A stretch of DNA of 64,000 bases from the NCBI GenBank assembly GCA_013396915.1, contig VWZL01002566.1:186001-250000 (forward strand), in the 5' to 3' direction. This DNA comes from Stercorarius parasiticus (taxonomy: Eukaryota > Chordata > Aves > Charadriiformes > Stercorariidae). Below the pieces are notes generated by a model, which saw nothing but the letters and a program-made list of their open reading frames with translations, searched no databases and was not told where the DNA came from. A program made the translations under genes and the position numbers. Of this stretch, positions 41,001-53,050 are shown piece after piece (position 1 is the first letter of the stretch; each line of letters begins with the position of its first letter).

Positions 41001-44000
41001 GCAAGATTGAAACTGATAAAACAAAATACTTCTAAAAATAATACACTGTCAGATCGTAGGATTGGTTTCTCTAGTTCAAGAGGAGACAAACAATTTAAAC
41101 GCATAGTTTAAAACTGTGTATTTTAATAATCCACTGGCCTATGTTCAAATAGATTAACTGCACTTGGACCTGTCCAGGCTCTCAGTCTTGTGAAGACCTG
41201 CCATGCAAAGCCTTTAAAATCTTTTTAAAATAATTTTTAATGTAGCAATACAGTTGAAGAAAGACGTCAAAGTGATTCACTGGGAGATACACACTGAATC
41301 TGGAAGACTTGTCACAGTAATGTGTTCACTTAAGTTTTGATTTGATGACTTCTTCCTTCTGGAGTATTCAAGTATTTAACTTCTGTATTGTAAAAACTGT
41401 TGTTGCTATATTGTTTTCTCCCTTAATTTGCAGCTGAAAGAAATATGCCAAATTCCCGAGAAGGGTTAGTCTTTCTGCAGAGTTAATAATTAGGGAACCA
41501 ACATCTGCATCATTGTTCATGAATGTTGAAAATCTAATAGCTATTCCAGATTGGCAATTTGATTGCTGTAACTGTAATGCATTATAGTAGTTTAAATTAT
41601 TAATATTATGACCATCATGCCTTTTTGTTGCAGAAAATGAATGAATTTAGTCACTTTTACTTCTTTTTTTTTTAAAAAAAATGTGACAATATTGAAGATT
41701 TTAATCTAATACTATTCCCACCAAATCAAAATTCATTTTAAACAGCTTGCAGTGACTTTCCAGAGAACTGTGAAATAATATACAATCCTTTGCTCACAGG
41801 TCTATAAAATAAGTTGATTTAAAGAATGAAGTGTCAGGATATGGAGCGAGAAGGTGTTTTTCAGTGGTCCCTATAATAGTACTAGCTGGAAGTCCTGGTA
41901 ATAAACAAGAGAAATAAGAAGTATTCATTTATGAAACAATACCTAATTGGGTGGGTATTACTGAAATGTGGAAGGGTGTTTCACATGACTTGAATGTTAA
42001 CATTGCCGGAGACACCTTGGAAAAGAATGACAATGTGGGCAGAAGAAATTCTGCGGTAAAGATACTCGCTAAGTCGAAGTAACTCAAAGTTTAAAAGGAC
42101 AGGAAGCAGAAAACACACGGATTACTGTTAAGACCGATAAAACACAGAAGGGCATATTGATTAAAATTAGCTTCAGAGAACAAATTAATATATTAGAGGG
42201 AATAAACACATTTTCAGCAATTTTTATATGACATCTGTGGAGAAAAGTTGCTTGATCATAGCAGAGTTTGATCTGGGAGAGGAGAATTTGATCCAGGAAA
42301 CCTTTAACTGTAAGTTTTATTTTGTGTTTATTAGAAACAATTTGAATTTCTAAGGAATGAAATCAATAATTTTTTGACGGACAAACTGTTGAAACAAGCT
42401 CAGAGTAATTTTATAGCAGATCTATAAGGAGGATTTGATGTTTGCACTAAAATCTGATAGCTGATATGGACAGCCAAGATCCAGCTTTTTTTTGCAGTAG
42501 TTATACAGAATATTAGTTCGGCCCAGTAATACTCATATTCTTTTGAATTGTCAATTTTACAAACTGAAAAGAATAAGCAAAATCAGGAAAGGAATAAAAA
42601 ATTAGATATACTCATGTGAGTGCTAATTGGGCATTGCATGCAGAAGCAGTAAATGATGAACCTTTGCCTCAGAGCACAATTTGGCAATCACAAAAGATAT
42701 CTTTGACTAAAAATAATCAAGCTCAACAAAAAAGCTGAAAGGAATAATTGGATTGTTTTTAAAAGGAAAACAGAGAATTTGTGAAGACAATGGGAATAAA
42801 TCAGTAGGTTAGAATGCAGACCATGGATGAGAAAAGGTCAGCACAAAAGCCTTATGATGTAAAAGGTGAGGATGTGATTTGATGAAGAAGCAGAGGAAGG
42901 AACAGTAGCATACACAGGACTCATAATAGCAAGATGCCATCGTTTGGCCTTAAGGCCTTTATCTTTAAAAATTCTGAGGACTTCCTATCCTTGCACCCTT
43001 CTCACTGTCTTCTTGACAAATACAGTGACAAGGAATGTTCAAATATATCAGGACAGCATGAAATCTCTTATATAGGTGTGAGTCTAGGAAAAAGATGTTA
43101 AATAAAGTGTCACAATGGAAGAAAGTCTGAAATATTCACCAGCTACTTCTCTACAGCTTTTTGAGGAAGCAAGGTAAGATATCTACTGGAAAAACTTAGA
43201 AATGCCCTGATAAAATGAATTAATCTTAGATTTAGCAGACTTATCCATCTCATGCTTATATGTTAGAAATGATGATAATGAAATATATTTTTTCTTCTAC
43301 CAGTGGTTAAGAATAATATCAGGCCACAACTATCATATTTAAAGATTATATTCTCAGGACCAGACAACTCGTGTCTGAATTTCTTTGAAAAAGGTCAGTG
43401 AAGTTCTTAAAGTCTCGACATTGATTTGTGACAAATATTGGAAGACAGAATACTCCAGGACACAAATAATTACTCCTCAATAATTGAAAAATATAGAAAA
43501 TGGCATTTCCTGGGAAGTGTTAAAATGGTCATCATGACATTACCACTGGAAAAATTATAGAAGACTTGATACTGATATGATCAACGAAGACTTAAAGGAG
43601 GTTAATGTATTTAACAGCAGGGAACATTGTTTTAATGAAATTAGGTCTTTTTGAGAAAATTTGGTATTGCTTTTGATGAGTTTATATGTACAGCTGATGA
43701 AAGTAACTGTACTGACATAACAAATTTACTCTTGTAAAATATTTGATTTAATTAAAAATAATGAAAATTAGTACTGTACAGAATCAGTGTAGTCCATATT
43801 GGAGTGATTAAAAGGTGGCAAAATGAGAAATCCCACAAAGTAATTGTAACATACTGTCAGAGGACAGTGTCTAGTAAAAAATCTGCAGAGATCCTGTTTG
43901 AGGTTGAATCCTGTTTGCTGGACAGAACTGTAAAATAATTACAGATACTTTGCACAAAGGCATGAGTTTGGTAGCCTACCTTCTTGGGCTCACTTTGGGC

Positions 44001-44267
44001 CCTAGCCAATGTTTCTCAGAGTTCACTCTATCCTCCAGTTCTGTCCACTTCTATCTTGTGACTGAAACCTGCTAAGAATTGAAGCAAACAGGAACCCCAA
44101 CAGCGATGTTATTTGGAGCAGTATCTGGCCCTACTGCTGTGAATGTTCTTGAAGAGAGTCTAATGCTCCTGGCTACCACAGTATCATATAGTAGTTGCCA
44201 AGGCGGGCCACTTGAGATTGGTGAAGTAATTGTCCAAATAAAAATTAGAAAGCATGGCACATCCATA
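35011..44267. other. unassigned AT-rich noncoding DNA
   Basis: A 9-kb featureless stretch. It includes a degenerate trinucleotide (ACT)n-like run at 38703-38744, a short (GATA)3 at 35359-35371 and a polypyrimidine run at 40268-40311. Open frames are short and unremarkable. Confidence 0.45.
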
Positions 44268-44483
44268 ACAGGTGCAAGGGGACAGGGGAGAAGACAGGAA
44301 GAACAAAAGTGAGAAAGCTTGTGGTTTAAGAAAAAAACAGTTCAATAGGTGAAGGAAAGAGCAAAAAAACTAACTGATGCAGAAAAGTCACTCACCCTCA
44401 CCACCTCCCACAAGAAAACCGACGCCCAGCCAAGTCTCTGAGCAATGGCCACCCTGAAAGTAAAAGTTCCCCATTTCTTCTTA
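44268..44483 (-). mobile_element. avian ERV LTR, 3' portion (left of the inserted CR1)
   Basis: Read on the minus strand, this is the downstream half of a decayed endogenous-retrovirus LTR that I know from avian genomes. Diagnostic plus-strand words are cactcacc, cacctcccacaag, ccgacgcccagcca and the purine block with gtgagaaagcttgtggttt. The far left edge is uncertain, because the terminal bases are not clear. It continues at 44938-45236 beyond the CR1 copy. No retroviral coding sequence was seen on either side, so this is best read as a solo LTR or remnant. Confidence 0.65.
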
Positions 44484-44937
44484 TAGAATCATAAAATCAC
44501 AGAATGGTCAGAGTTGGAGGGGATCTTCAGGATCATCTAGTTCCAACCCCCGCTGTCAAGGGCAGGGACACCTTCCACTAGACTCATAGCCCCATCCAAC
44601 CCGGCCTTGAACACTTCCAGCGATGGGGCAGCCACAGCTTCTCTGGGCAACCTCTTCCAGTGCCTCACCGCCCTCACAGAAAGAATTTCTTCCTAGTATC
44701 TAACCTAAATCTACCTTCTTTCAGTTTTAAACCATTACACTCTGTCCTACCACTACCCTCTCTGATAAAGAGTCCCTTCCCATCTTTCCTGTAGGCCCCC
44801 TTTAGGTACTGGAAGGCTGCTCTAAGGTCTCCCTGGAGACTTCTCTTCTTCAGGCTGGACAACACCAGCTCTCTCAGCCTGTCTTCATAGGAAAGGTGCT
44901 CTAACCCTCTGATCATCTTCATGGCCCTCCTCTGGCC
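44484..44937 (-). mobile_element. CR1 LINE fragment with complete 3' tail, inserted in an LTR
   Basis: The left edge carries the CR1 tail as reverse complement (atagaatcataaaatcacag), so the 3' end is present. The minus strand then reads back through the 3' UTR into the ORF2 C-terminus, where [17 protein letters not shown] is a hallmark of avian CR1. It ends at ggccctcctctgg and is 5'-truncated. An 82-codon open frame (44674-44922) is only a surviving piece of ORF2. It lies between two halves of one LTR, which makes it the younger insertion. Confidence 0.95.
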
Positions 44938-45236
44938 TTCCTCTTCCTCTACCTCAGCTTTTTATTTCTGAGCACAATATCATATGATATGGTATACCCT
45001 TCTGCCCAGTTTGGGTCAGCTGTCCCAGCTCTGTACCCTCTAAACTTCTTGCCCACCCGTAGCCTACTTTCTGGGGTGCAAAATGGGAAAAAGGCAATGC
45101 GTCGGCAATGTACAAGCACTGTTTGATAGCCAAAACATTGGTATGTTATCACCAATGTGATTTTAGCCACAAATCTGAAACACAGCACTGTACAGTCTGC
45201 TAAGAAAGCTAGCTCCATCCTAGCCAAAGCCTGTGT
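44938..45236 (-). mobile_element. avian ERV LTR, 5' portion (right of the inserted CR1)
   Basis: On the minus strand this is the upstream (U3-like) half of the LTR. The start near 45236 (acaggctttggctagg) corresponds to a family start of the type TGTCCTGGTTTCAGC. The plus-strand words atcatatgatatgg, cagtttgggtcagctgtcc and cttgcccacccgtagcct follow in the expected order. The TATA region is degraded to AATAAAAAG (minus strand, about 44957-44966). The 121-codon minus frame here is noncoding LTR sequence and not a viral protein. Confidence 0.7.
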
Positions 45237-48200
45237 AGAAATAAAACACTTTAGATTTATCATAACACAGAAGCATCCCTTATTCCCTATATCTATCCAT
45301 AACTTTATCCCCATGCAGCAACATAGTTATCATGAGTAAGTTTTCTAGTTCTCCCAACACATGGAAGTCTGTAAGACTTCAGTGACCATAGAGATTAAAG
45401 TTCCATCAAGAAATCTATATTCCCAGTACATCAGGAGCTTAGAGTGACTAAGTCACTCCCACTTGGTATGTTCTAGCCAAAATATTATATTGTTGTAAAT
45501 ATTTGATTACTGGTTTCAACAAGTATCTATTAAGAGTTATCAAATATCAGTTACTTGTAAAAATATTTTTTAAAAAACATTCTATTTTGGGTGTATTAAA
45601 AGATACAGAAGGGCTTAATGTAAGAAAGTGACCTCATCCTGCTGCAATCTGATACTGTATTTGCTATGTTTCATCTGATGATATACTGGATCCAAACCTA
45701 TACCCTATTGTATAGATATGAGATTTTGCTAGCTGTTTCTAATTAAATATTTTCCACTTTGTTTTGGTTCAAATCTGGCATCAATTGTCACCAGAAATCT
45801 TTAGATACCTATAGATTTCAAATTATCCTGGTTTTGAACATATTACAGTCTCATATTTTTAGTGCACTATTGATAGACATGGTAATGCTGAGGTATTAAG
45901 CAATCTCATCGGTTATTAATTAAACTAGATGAAAATAGACTTAATGCAAGTTTCTCATAGCAACTTCATTTCAGAAGCATATGTACATGATGTATCATTT
46001 ATTGTTTATATTATAATGCTACTGCACTGCTATTTGTTTTTATGAGACAGCTTGAGGCTTTGGGGAAGTATAGAGACGGAGAGAGAGAAAAAACCAGCCA
46101 TTGGGCGCTACATTACAGTTGAATCAGATCAATATTGTATGAACATGTGAGAATCCAAAGAATTTCTTCAGTTATGAAAACAGGTTGCAATGTTGAGATA
46201 GTTAGACAGGTGGCAAACTGAGACTACTGTTTTATGCAAAAAATATATCTAGTTACAAAGTTAGTTCTGTTACTATCTAGTTACTATCGTGTTTTCTGCT
46301 CTTGTCTTCAGTTCACCCAAGATGTATATTAGCCTTGTTACTGTGCAGGGAGTGTTCCTTAATGTATGTTTGTTCAGCAACTACCATAAAGGAATATTCA
46401 CCTCTGTAGGGAAGCCCACATTGTAATAGGTGCTAATGTAATACAAGTAATAAGAATAATGGATTAAAAAATTTGCCATTGGTTTGATTTCCATAGTTTG
46501 AAAATCAGCAGATTTTCCCTCTCTCTTTTTAAAATGGATAAAGTCATAGAAAGCCTCTGAAATAAATGCATTTCTGTTTTCAGATAAAGTGCCTGTTAGG
46601 CATTTCATAGAGCTGCAAGAGTTTAGAAAAGCTTCAGAAGCAAGTCAGCTTGCTCATATTTATTTTGAAAATGCACTCCACACTCACAGGCTTAGAGGGA
46701 GCTTAATTACAATCAATGGAATAATTAAGTTGAGGGAAATGTGCAATAGAGAACAAAAATGAATAGAAAACATATGCACAAGTGTACCTTTGGGCAAATG
46801 CATTATAGGCACAATATTGTCATTATGCCTCTCAAATCACATCATTATTTGCTCTGGCGTATGTGTAGGAAACAGACTAGATTGTATGTGGTTTTTACAT
46901 TCATATTCTGATCCGTATTTAAACATTTTACAAAATGGTGCATTGTAGTAACACTAGCCTACGCTTAGCATACGTGTAATTTTGTGTACTGCTGAACTTT
47001 CACAACGTATTCCTAATTCTGAAAAAGCATTGCTATTTAAAAAGCTGTGCGTCTCTCCCTCCCCTCGCAGTCCACGTATTTTAGGAGTACTTACAACAGT
47101 TTGTTCACCAGAGTTTGACTCACAGAGAACAGCTCTCTGCAGATGTATTATTTGCTGGTTCCAGCCTAGTTGCACTAGCCAATTGCTACTGTTTCACTGA
47201 CCACAGCTCTCTGATAAATAAAATGCACACCCAGAAAAGGTCTCCTAGAACAGGTAGTTTCAGAGAGTGAAATGGTCTTAGAGAGTCTTATCATGCTCTT
47301 TTTTAATTCTGAATTCTTATCTCATGGTGCACCTTGCAGTCCCAAAGCCATAAGTCCTGTAATGGGAAACCTGCTTTTTTTTATCTCTTTTTTGAGCATT
47401 TGCCAGGATAGACATGGAAGAGCGGGGGGAGAAAAAGGAAACAACAACAAAAAAAAGCCACAAACCCTGAACCACATTTTCAGGTTGCAATTAGAGAAGT
47501 CTAAATATTTTAAAGTGGTCACCAACATTTGCGTAATTCTCTCTTTGAAAGTGTTAATACAGTGCTTTGTACAAAATATTTAGAAATAAACGTTTGACAT
47601 TTTCTGGAGTGCATTTAACAGCAGAAATTCCTGTATTAGGGATGAAAGTCCCTTCAATGTAAGCAAAGAGATTTCAGAAAGTTTAGTCCAGAAAATTTTG
47701 GCCCAGGGATCATGCCAAACCTTTCAATTGCCCAAATATGATAGAAAACTCTGACAATAGATGGTATGTGTACATAAGTTTAGAGGAGGTAAACTTTGAG
47801 TTTGTTGTCACCCAAGCTAGTAACCCAAGGACAGAAAAGCAGACAATGAGCTTAGAAGCTCAAAGTGGCTGGATGGAAACTTCTTTTTTTTTTTTCATGC
47901 AAGGAGCAATCAGTCTCTATTGATCTAATTGCTGTATGGTCCTACTGACACTTTGGATTTTAGCAGGACTCTTAAATATGACTTTTCAATAGCTAACAAA
48001 ATGACCAAGGACTACGATAACAAGAACAGTAAACTTTAACAGAGTTTTTCATTGATGGCATTCTCACATACCTCAAGGCATAAACTTGTCTTTAGAGAGC
48101 ACAAGCTGCAATAAACTTGCTCTAGTAGCTTTAAAGACCCATTGTTTTGTGACCACTTTGTGCATGTCTTCTGAAACATCTAATAGTGGCTGTTATCAGA

Positions 48201-50610
48201 AGAAGACAGGGTAACGGACTGTAAGAAGTACTGGTCTAATCAAGAAACTTCCTATATGTGCATATATGAGATGTGGAAACAGAGAAAAAAATGGGCTTGA
48301 GAAATGGGTTTGAGAACAATTTGAACAGTATCTCCATACAGGTGTGATGAAAGTGAATGTGTTTGGAAGACAGCATTATAACCTCTCACTATGATAGGCT
48401 TCTGTGAGTTTTTTTAATCCATCAAATCTGCTGGTTGGAAGTGCACGCTCCCACCTGCTCCTCTGAGTCACTGTATTTTCCAGTGTCATGTGGGAGCAAT
48501 CTGTCAGAACAACCATGTCATAAAAACACCACAGAGCCAGAGTCTGCCAGTTTGATAAAAGCTGCAATAGGATTGACTAACATGCTGACATAACAAACTT
48601 AATATCAGTTGAAGAGCTTAGGAAAAAGCAGAAGGTGGGGGAAGAAGCCAGACAAAAGTAACTACTGAACAGAAAAAACAGTGTATAACCCACCCTTTAA
48701 AAATAATATTATTATAGGATATACAGCCATATTAATTCTCAGTTTATTCCTTCATCTGGAGCTAAATAGTTATTTATTTGCCCCCCATTTTTTTTTCTCT
48801 GTCAGGTTTCTACCTGTGTCTGCACTACAAGTATTATTTCTGACTGTACGATAGGTGGACTGGCCTTCAGGAATGCTTTGCTTTGTCAAGATCCCCTATT
48901 GCACGCGCAAATGCAGATGAATATTGTTAGTGATTCTGGCTCACTACATGACACTTCACGCAGTGTATTCTTCTCCTGAGTCCTGGAGAGGTAATGAGCT
49001 CTGTCACCCCAGAATGGACTGAAAAGCAACAAGAATGACTTACTGGAAAGCAAACAGATTGGGGAAAGGAAAGTGAAATGAAATAGAGCAAGTGAGTGAC
49101 CTTTGAAAATTGATGTGCTGGCTTGAAATTTCGCAGGTAAAAGATACAGTCAAATTACTAGATCTTGTTCTCACATGTAACAGGATGGTCAATTTGTTTG
49201 GTCAAATTCAATGAATGTTAAAGCCTTATAAAGCTTCTGTGCAAAAGGATTGGAGGTGACATCAAGGCGGATAATAAAGTTACCCAGAGCACAGATCAGT
49301 GGCAATTTAGCAATTAGCTCTGTCAGCAGCTCTGGAAGATCTGTAACAAATCATAAGTTTTTCGTTAGCCAATATAATAAAAGTATTTAATAGTGAAGGG
49401 AAAGTAACAGAGGCGATAAATGTGTTTAAGCATAGAATATTGCCTTCTTATGACAATTACATGATCTGGAGAAAAAATGTGGTTTATGATATATGATATT
49501 CTTCTTGAGACAGAATATTAATATTCTGGCGGGTGAAGAAATATTTGTCTTTTTGACTTTCCTCAAATCTCATAGATCATAACACTGTTGGTTTGAGGTT
49601 GGGAATGAAGAAAAGTTATTATGCAAATTGCACAAACATCAGACTGAGTGGAAATAGAAACAATTACTATAGGCTAAGAAATTCAGCAGAAGTATGAGGA
49701 ACAGAAATGAAGCAATAGGGAAGGGCAATTCAGTTTGCAAGAAATAAGTGCCAGCTCTTCGCTATAAAAGTACAATTTAGGTGAGCAAGTCTGAAAAGAG
49801 AGGAAGAGTGCTTGGTAATTACCATCTTGTAAACCCAGATTGGTCAAGTAATATGATATATAGCACAGCCAGAGGAGAGCTAAGATAGTAAAGTCACAAA
49901 GTAGGGTATTCACATCTTCAGATTTTAGGCATCTAATTGAAGCACTGAAATAAGCCACCTCAACACCCTACATAGTTAATGGAAAAAAGTCGGCTCCTCC
50001 AGAGAGCAATCTGAAGCACTTGAGTTAGGTGCCTACCTTTTGCCATTGACTATATAGGCCATCTGAAGTTAGATGCTGTGAATACCTCCTGAAGTGCCTT
50101 ATTACAGCATATCCAGGAATATACCTAGGTGCAAGGGAAGGGCATTGCAGGGCACCAATTATCTACTTTAACAGCACATGCACCACTTCTAACAAAGTGG
50201 TATTTATGTGTAATAGTCACTGATTGCTCTAACACTACCCTGAGGCTATGCACAGCTGTAATGGAAAGGTGGATATCTTCCATAAAAAGTCAGGTTAAAG
50301 CTCTGACCAGCTTTTTGAGACAACATCCATTCAGTACAGAAGATGAGGCTATGGCAGAAGTGAAGGGGGAAGCTCCATCTTTTAAAACATCTAAAAATGA
50401 ACTGGGCAACAGTGAAGGAAAGTCTTGTACTGGGAAGAGGTTGAGAGGACCCATGATCTAATTGCATCTCTAATTTGTGCAGCTATGGACATCTCACATC
50501 ACCCTTTCATAAACATGGAAACCAGCAAAGGGCTCAAGCTTTTACTCTTGTGAATGTATTACTTGAACTTTGAAAGTATTACAGGACAGGCAATCACAAA
50601 AAAAGAAGGA
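45237..50610. other. unassigned AT-rich noncoding DNA
   Basis: A 13-bp tandem duplication (aatggg-c/t-ttgaga) lies at 48290-48315. The 103-codon plus frame at 47272-47583 and others show no recognisable content. Confidence 0.45.
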
Positions 50611-50657
50611 ATATATAGGAAAAGGATTAATATATAGGAGAAGGATTAATAGGAAAA
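50611..50657. repeat. 19-bp tandem duplication
   Basis: Copies at 50611-50629 and 50630-50648 (atatatagga-a-aaggatta with one a/g difference) are followed by a partial third copy, ataggaaaa. Confidence 0.75.
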
Positions 50658-51274
50658 AAATAATTGAAGCGGCATACACCAAAACGGCAAAGCACACTAA
50701 GAGTAATTCCTGCTGCAGCAGACCTGTCGAAACACAAAAATAACCAGCAGCCTCATTTAACTAGCATACTGGCACTGTTTGCTCACACCGTTCTCTGTCC
50801 CTCCCTCTCCAGCCAATCTAGCTCAGTTCTGCAGTAAAACCACTGAAATTTCCCTGTGTTTTAAATCACTGAAGTGGTAAATAATAGATATACAAGAACT
50901 CGAATTATTACAAAATAATTTGATATAGCCCTTACCAGCGAGCCTGAAGTGACAGCTTTAGCAGTCTCACAAGATCTAAACAAACACATAAGCACTTAGG
51001 AGTGAGCAATTGCTTGCCTGTTACAATTTGATTTGAAGCTGATCTAAAGGAGTAGGTAGCACAATTGGCTCTGAGCACATGCAGGAATCTCCATCAGCCT
51101 CTTTGCTCCTTGAAGGGTTAACTGCAACAGCAGAGATGCATAAAAAAAGAAATAGATCATTCTTTTTCAGGTACTTGAATTAATAGAAAAATATTAATGG
51201 AAGTAAAGCCTGTCTGAATGAATAAAATAATTTTAATTAGTGTTAATTGTGTTTGAGCTACCAAGAAAAAATAT
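50658..51274. other. unassigned noncoding DNA
   Basis: I see nothing recognisable in this stretch. Confidence 0.4.
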
Positions 51275-51350
51275 CTTCCTTTCCTTTCCTTTCCTTTCCT
51301 TTCCTTTCCTTTCCTTTCCTTTCCTTTCCTTTCCTTTCCTTTCCTTTCCT
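51275..51350. repeat. (CCTTT)n microsatellite, about 15 perfect units
   Basis: Seventy-six bases of perfect pentanucleotide repeat end exactly at the N at 51351. The perfect repetition means either a recent expansion or an array collapsed at an assembly join. The minus-strand frame reading ERKGK repeats is an artefact. Confidence 0.97.
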
Positions 51351-51351
51351 N
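51351..51351. other. ambiguous base N at the microsatellite edge
   Basis: A single N follows the last repeat unit. Its position suggests an unresolved join or a length uncertainty rather than a random base-call failure. Confidence 0.8.
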
Positions 51352-51890
51352 ATCAGGATTTTTCTCCTTTCCAATAGACAGTAATAGCCTATTAATATCA
51401 GACTTTGGAGATTCATGATACAGTGGCAAATTATTCTGCCTTTTCACAGAGCATCCTCGTGGGAAATGGGATTGCCCTATTCAAGTTGAATGAAGGCTGA
51501 TTTTTCATCTTAAATGCAACATGTACATCTTTTTTAAACGGTTTACTTCTCATTTTTTGCCTTGAAAAGGGGATGGACAGTGTTTGTGAGAGCGCGTAAG
51601 CACTTGCCAGGGCCTATCAGTGACTGCAGGTTAATTGACTCTTCTGTTTTATATTACATTGTGGGTAATGAAGATCCTCAGTACTCAGCCCTTTCAGACT
51701 TGAGGTTCTATCCTAATTGACTTTTTGCTGCATTCAGCATGTAGTCTTAAAATCCATCTGCAAGGCTATTCACCATGCTTAGCCGCTAACCCAGCATGGT
51801 TAGGATGAAGAGTCGTCCTGTGGCAGCCAGCCAGGATATAGCTATTTTCTTTTATAGTTGTGGAGAGGACAGGTGCATACCTCACTGGGA
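51352..51890. other. unassigned noncoding DNA
   Basis: I see nothing recognisable in this stretch. Confidence 0.4.
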
Positions 51891-53050
51891 GTGTTCATGA
51901 AGCATTAGCTGTGCCTGGGTTTACTGAGTGAGGTCCACAGCCAGGCTTAACCGGCTTCTTCTCGTTGCTTACCCCAGGCTGATGGGGTGTCCGACATGGA
52001 GTGTGCCCTCTCCCCACCTCCACTCCCAGCAAGCTGAGTGTGGTGTAACCCTGCCGTGCTGTGATCCCAACTGGAGCTGTTCTGGCTGGATGGTGACGAG
52101 GTGAAACCCCTGAAAACATCCGTGCTTTGACACGGTATCAGTGGTAAAATGATGGTGTGTGCACAAGGGTCATAGTATTGCTCACACGGCTTCCACCGGG
52201 AGCAGGATCCTGGCCTCAGAGCTGTAGTAGATTAAAAAGTGATATGTGATGCTCCTGGACACCTGGAACTCATTGTCTATATCAGATTTTAACATGGTGC
52301 TGGTGTGATTTTTGTCCAGGCTAATGACCCTTCTCCCAGATGAATTCTGGGTCAGGTTTGGGAGCTGGCATGGGCTGGGGACTGTTTCCAGTGGGCAGGC
52401 TGGATGTGGCCTCCCCATTTAATGTCACAGACCGAGGCCCTCTGGGGCAGCTGGTTGGGATGTCGGGGAGGGAGTCATGGGCACGTATCCTTGTTGGGGC
52501 ATGTGGAGCCTTCCCGTCTTCTTCTGCACACTCAATCCTTCTGCTGTGTACTTGGGCTACGTTGTGCCCCTGCTCATAACCACTTGGGGAACTGGCAGAA
52601 GGTATTTCCCTGCACACCAGGGCTGCAGTACCACCCCCTTGCAGCTCTCCTCCTATCATGACTGGAATCTCAGCTTGATGGCAAACAATAGGATTTCTGA
52701 GCAGGAACAGGCACAATCTTCTAATCCTTTATAATTAGCTATAGGAATACTTGACAAAAGTAACACTAGGGAAGTGCTGTATTTTTGTGTAGGACTACTC
52801 ATATAGCTGCATGCTCGTAGAGCCTGATGCTTCTGGCAGCCTCCCTCTGTTGCTGCAGGGTGCTTTATACCCACGTGAGGCAGACAGGGGGTAATGATCT
52901 TCCTTCTCTTCCTCATTTCTGTCTTTCGGGGTTGCAGGGGGAAGGGAATAGCAGAGATCAGGAAGCAGTGAGGCTGCTGGGGATAAGAAACACATACCAG
53001 GGAGCAGAGGCAGGGCCTATTAGCAGAGAGCAAGCTCTGCAGTAAACCTC
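51891..53050. other. GC-richer block with many overlapping open frames
   Basis: This is the longest clearly GC-enriched stretch in the window. It has more CpG than its flanks but far too few for a CpG island. Open frames of 65-131 codons overlap on both strands (52321-52716 minus is the longest). I recognise no domain in any of them, and the mutual overlap argues that GC content rather than selection keeps them open. A decayed retrocopy or old repeat is possible. Confidence 0.35.

Noticed and set aside
44674..44922. 82-codon minus frame resembling a reverse-transcriptase C-terminus
   Set aside because: It is a surviving piece of CR1 ORF2, already covered by the mobile element.
44949..45314. 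121-codon minus-strand open frame
   Set aside because: Almost entirely noncoding LTR sequence on the sense strand of the LTR; not a gene.
51891..53050. CpG island promoter
   Set aside because: GC content is raised but CpG dinucleotides are sparse.
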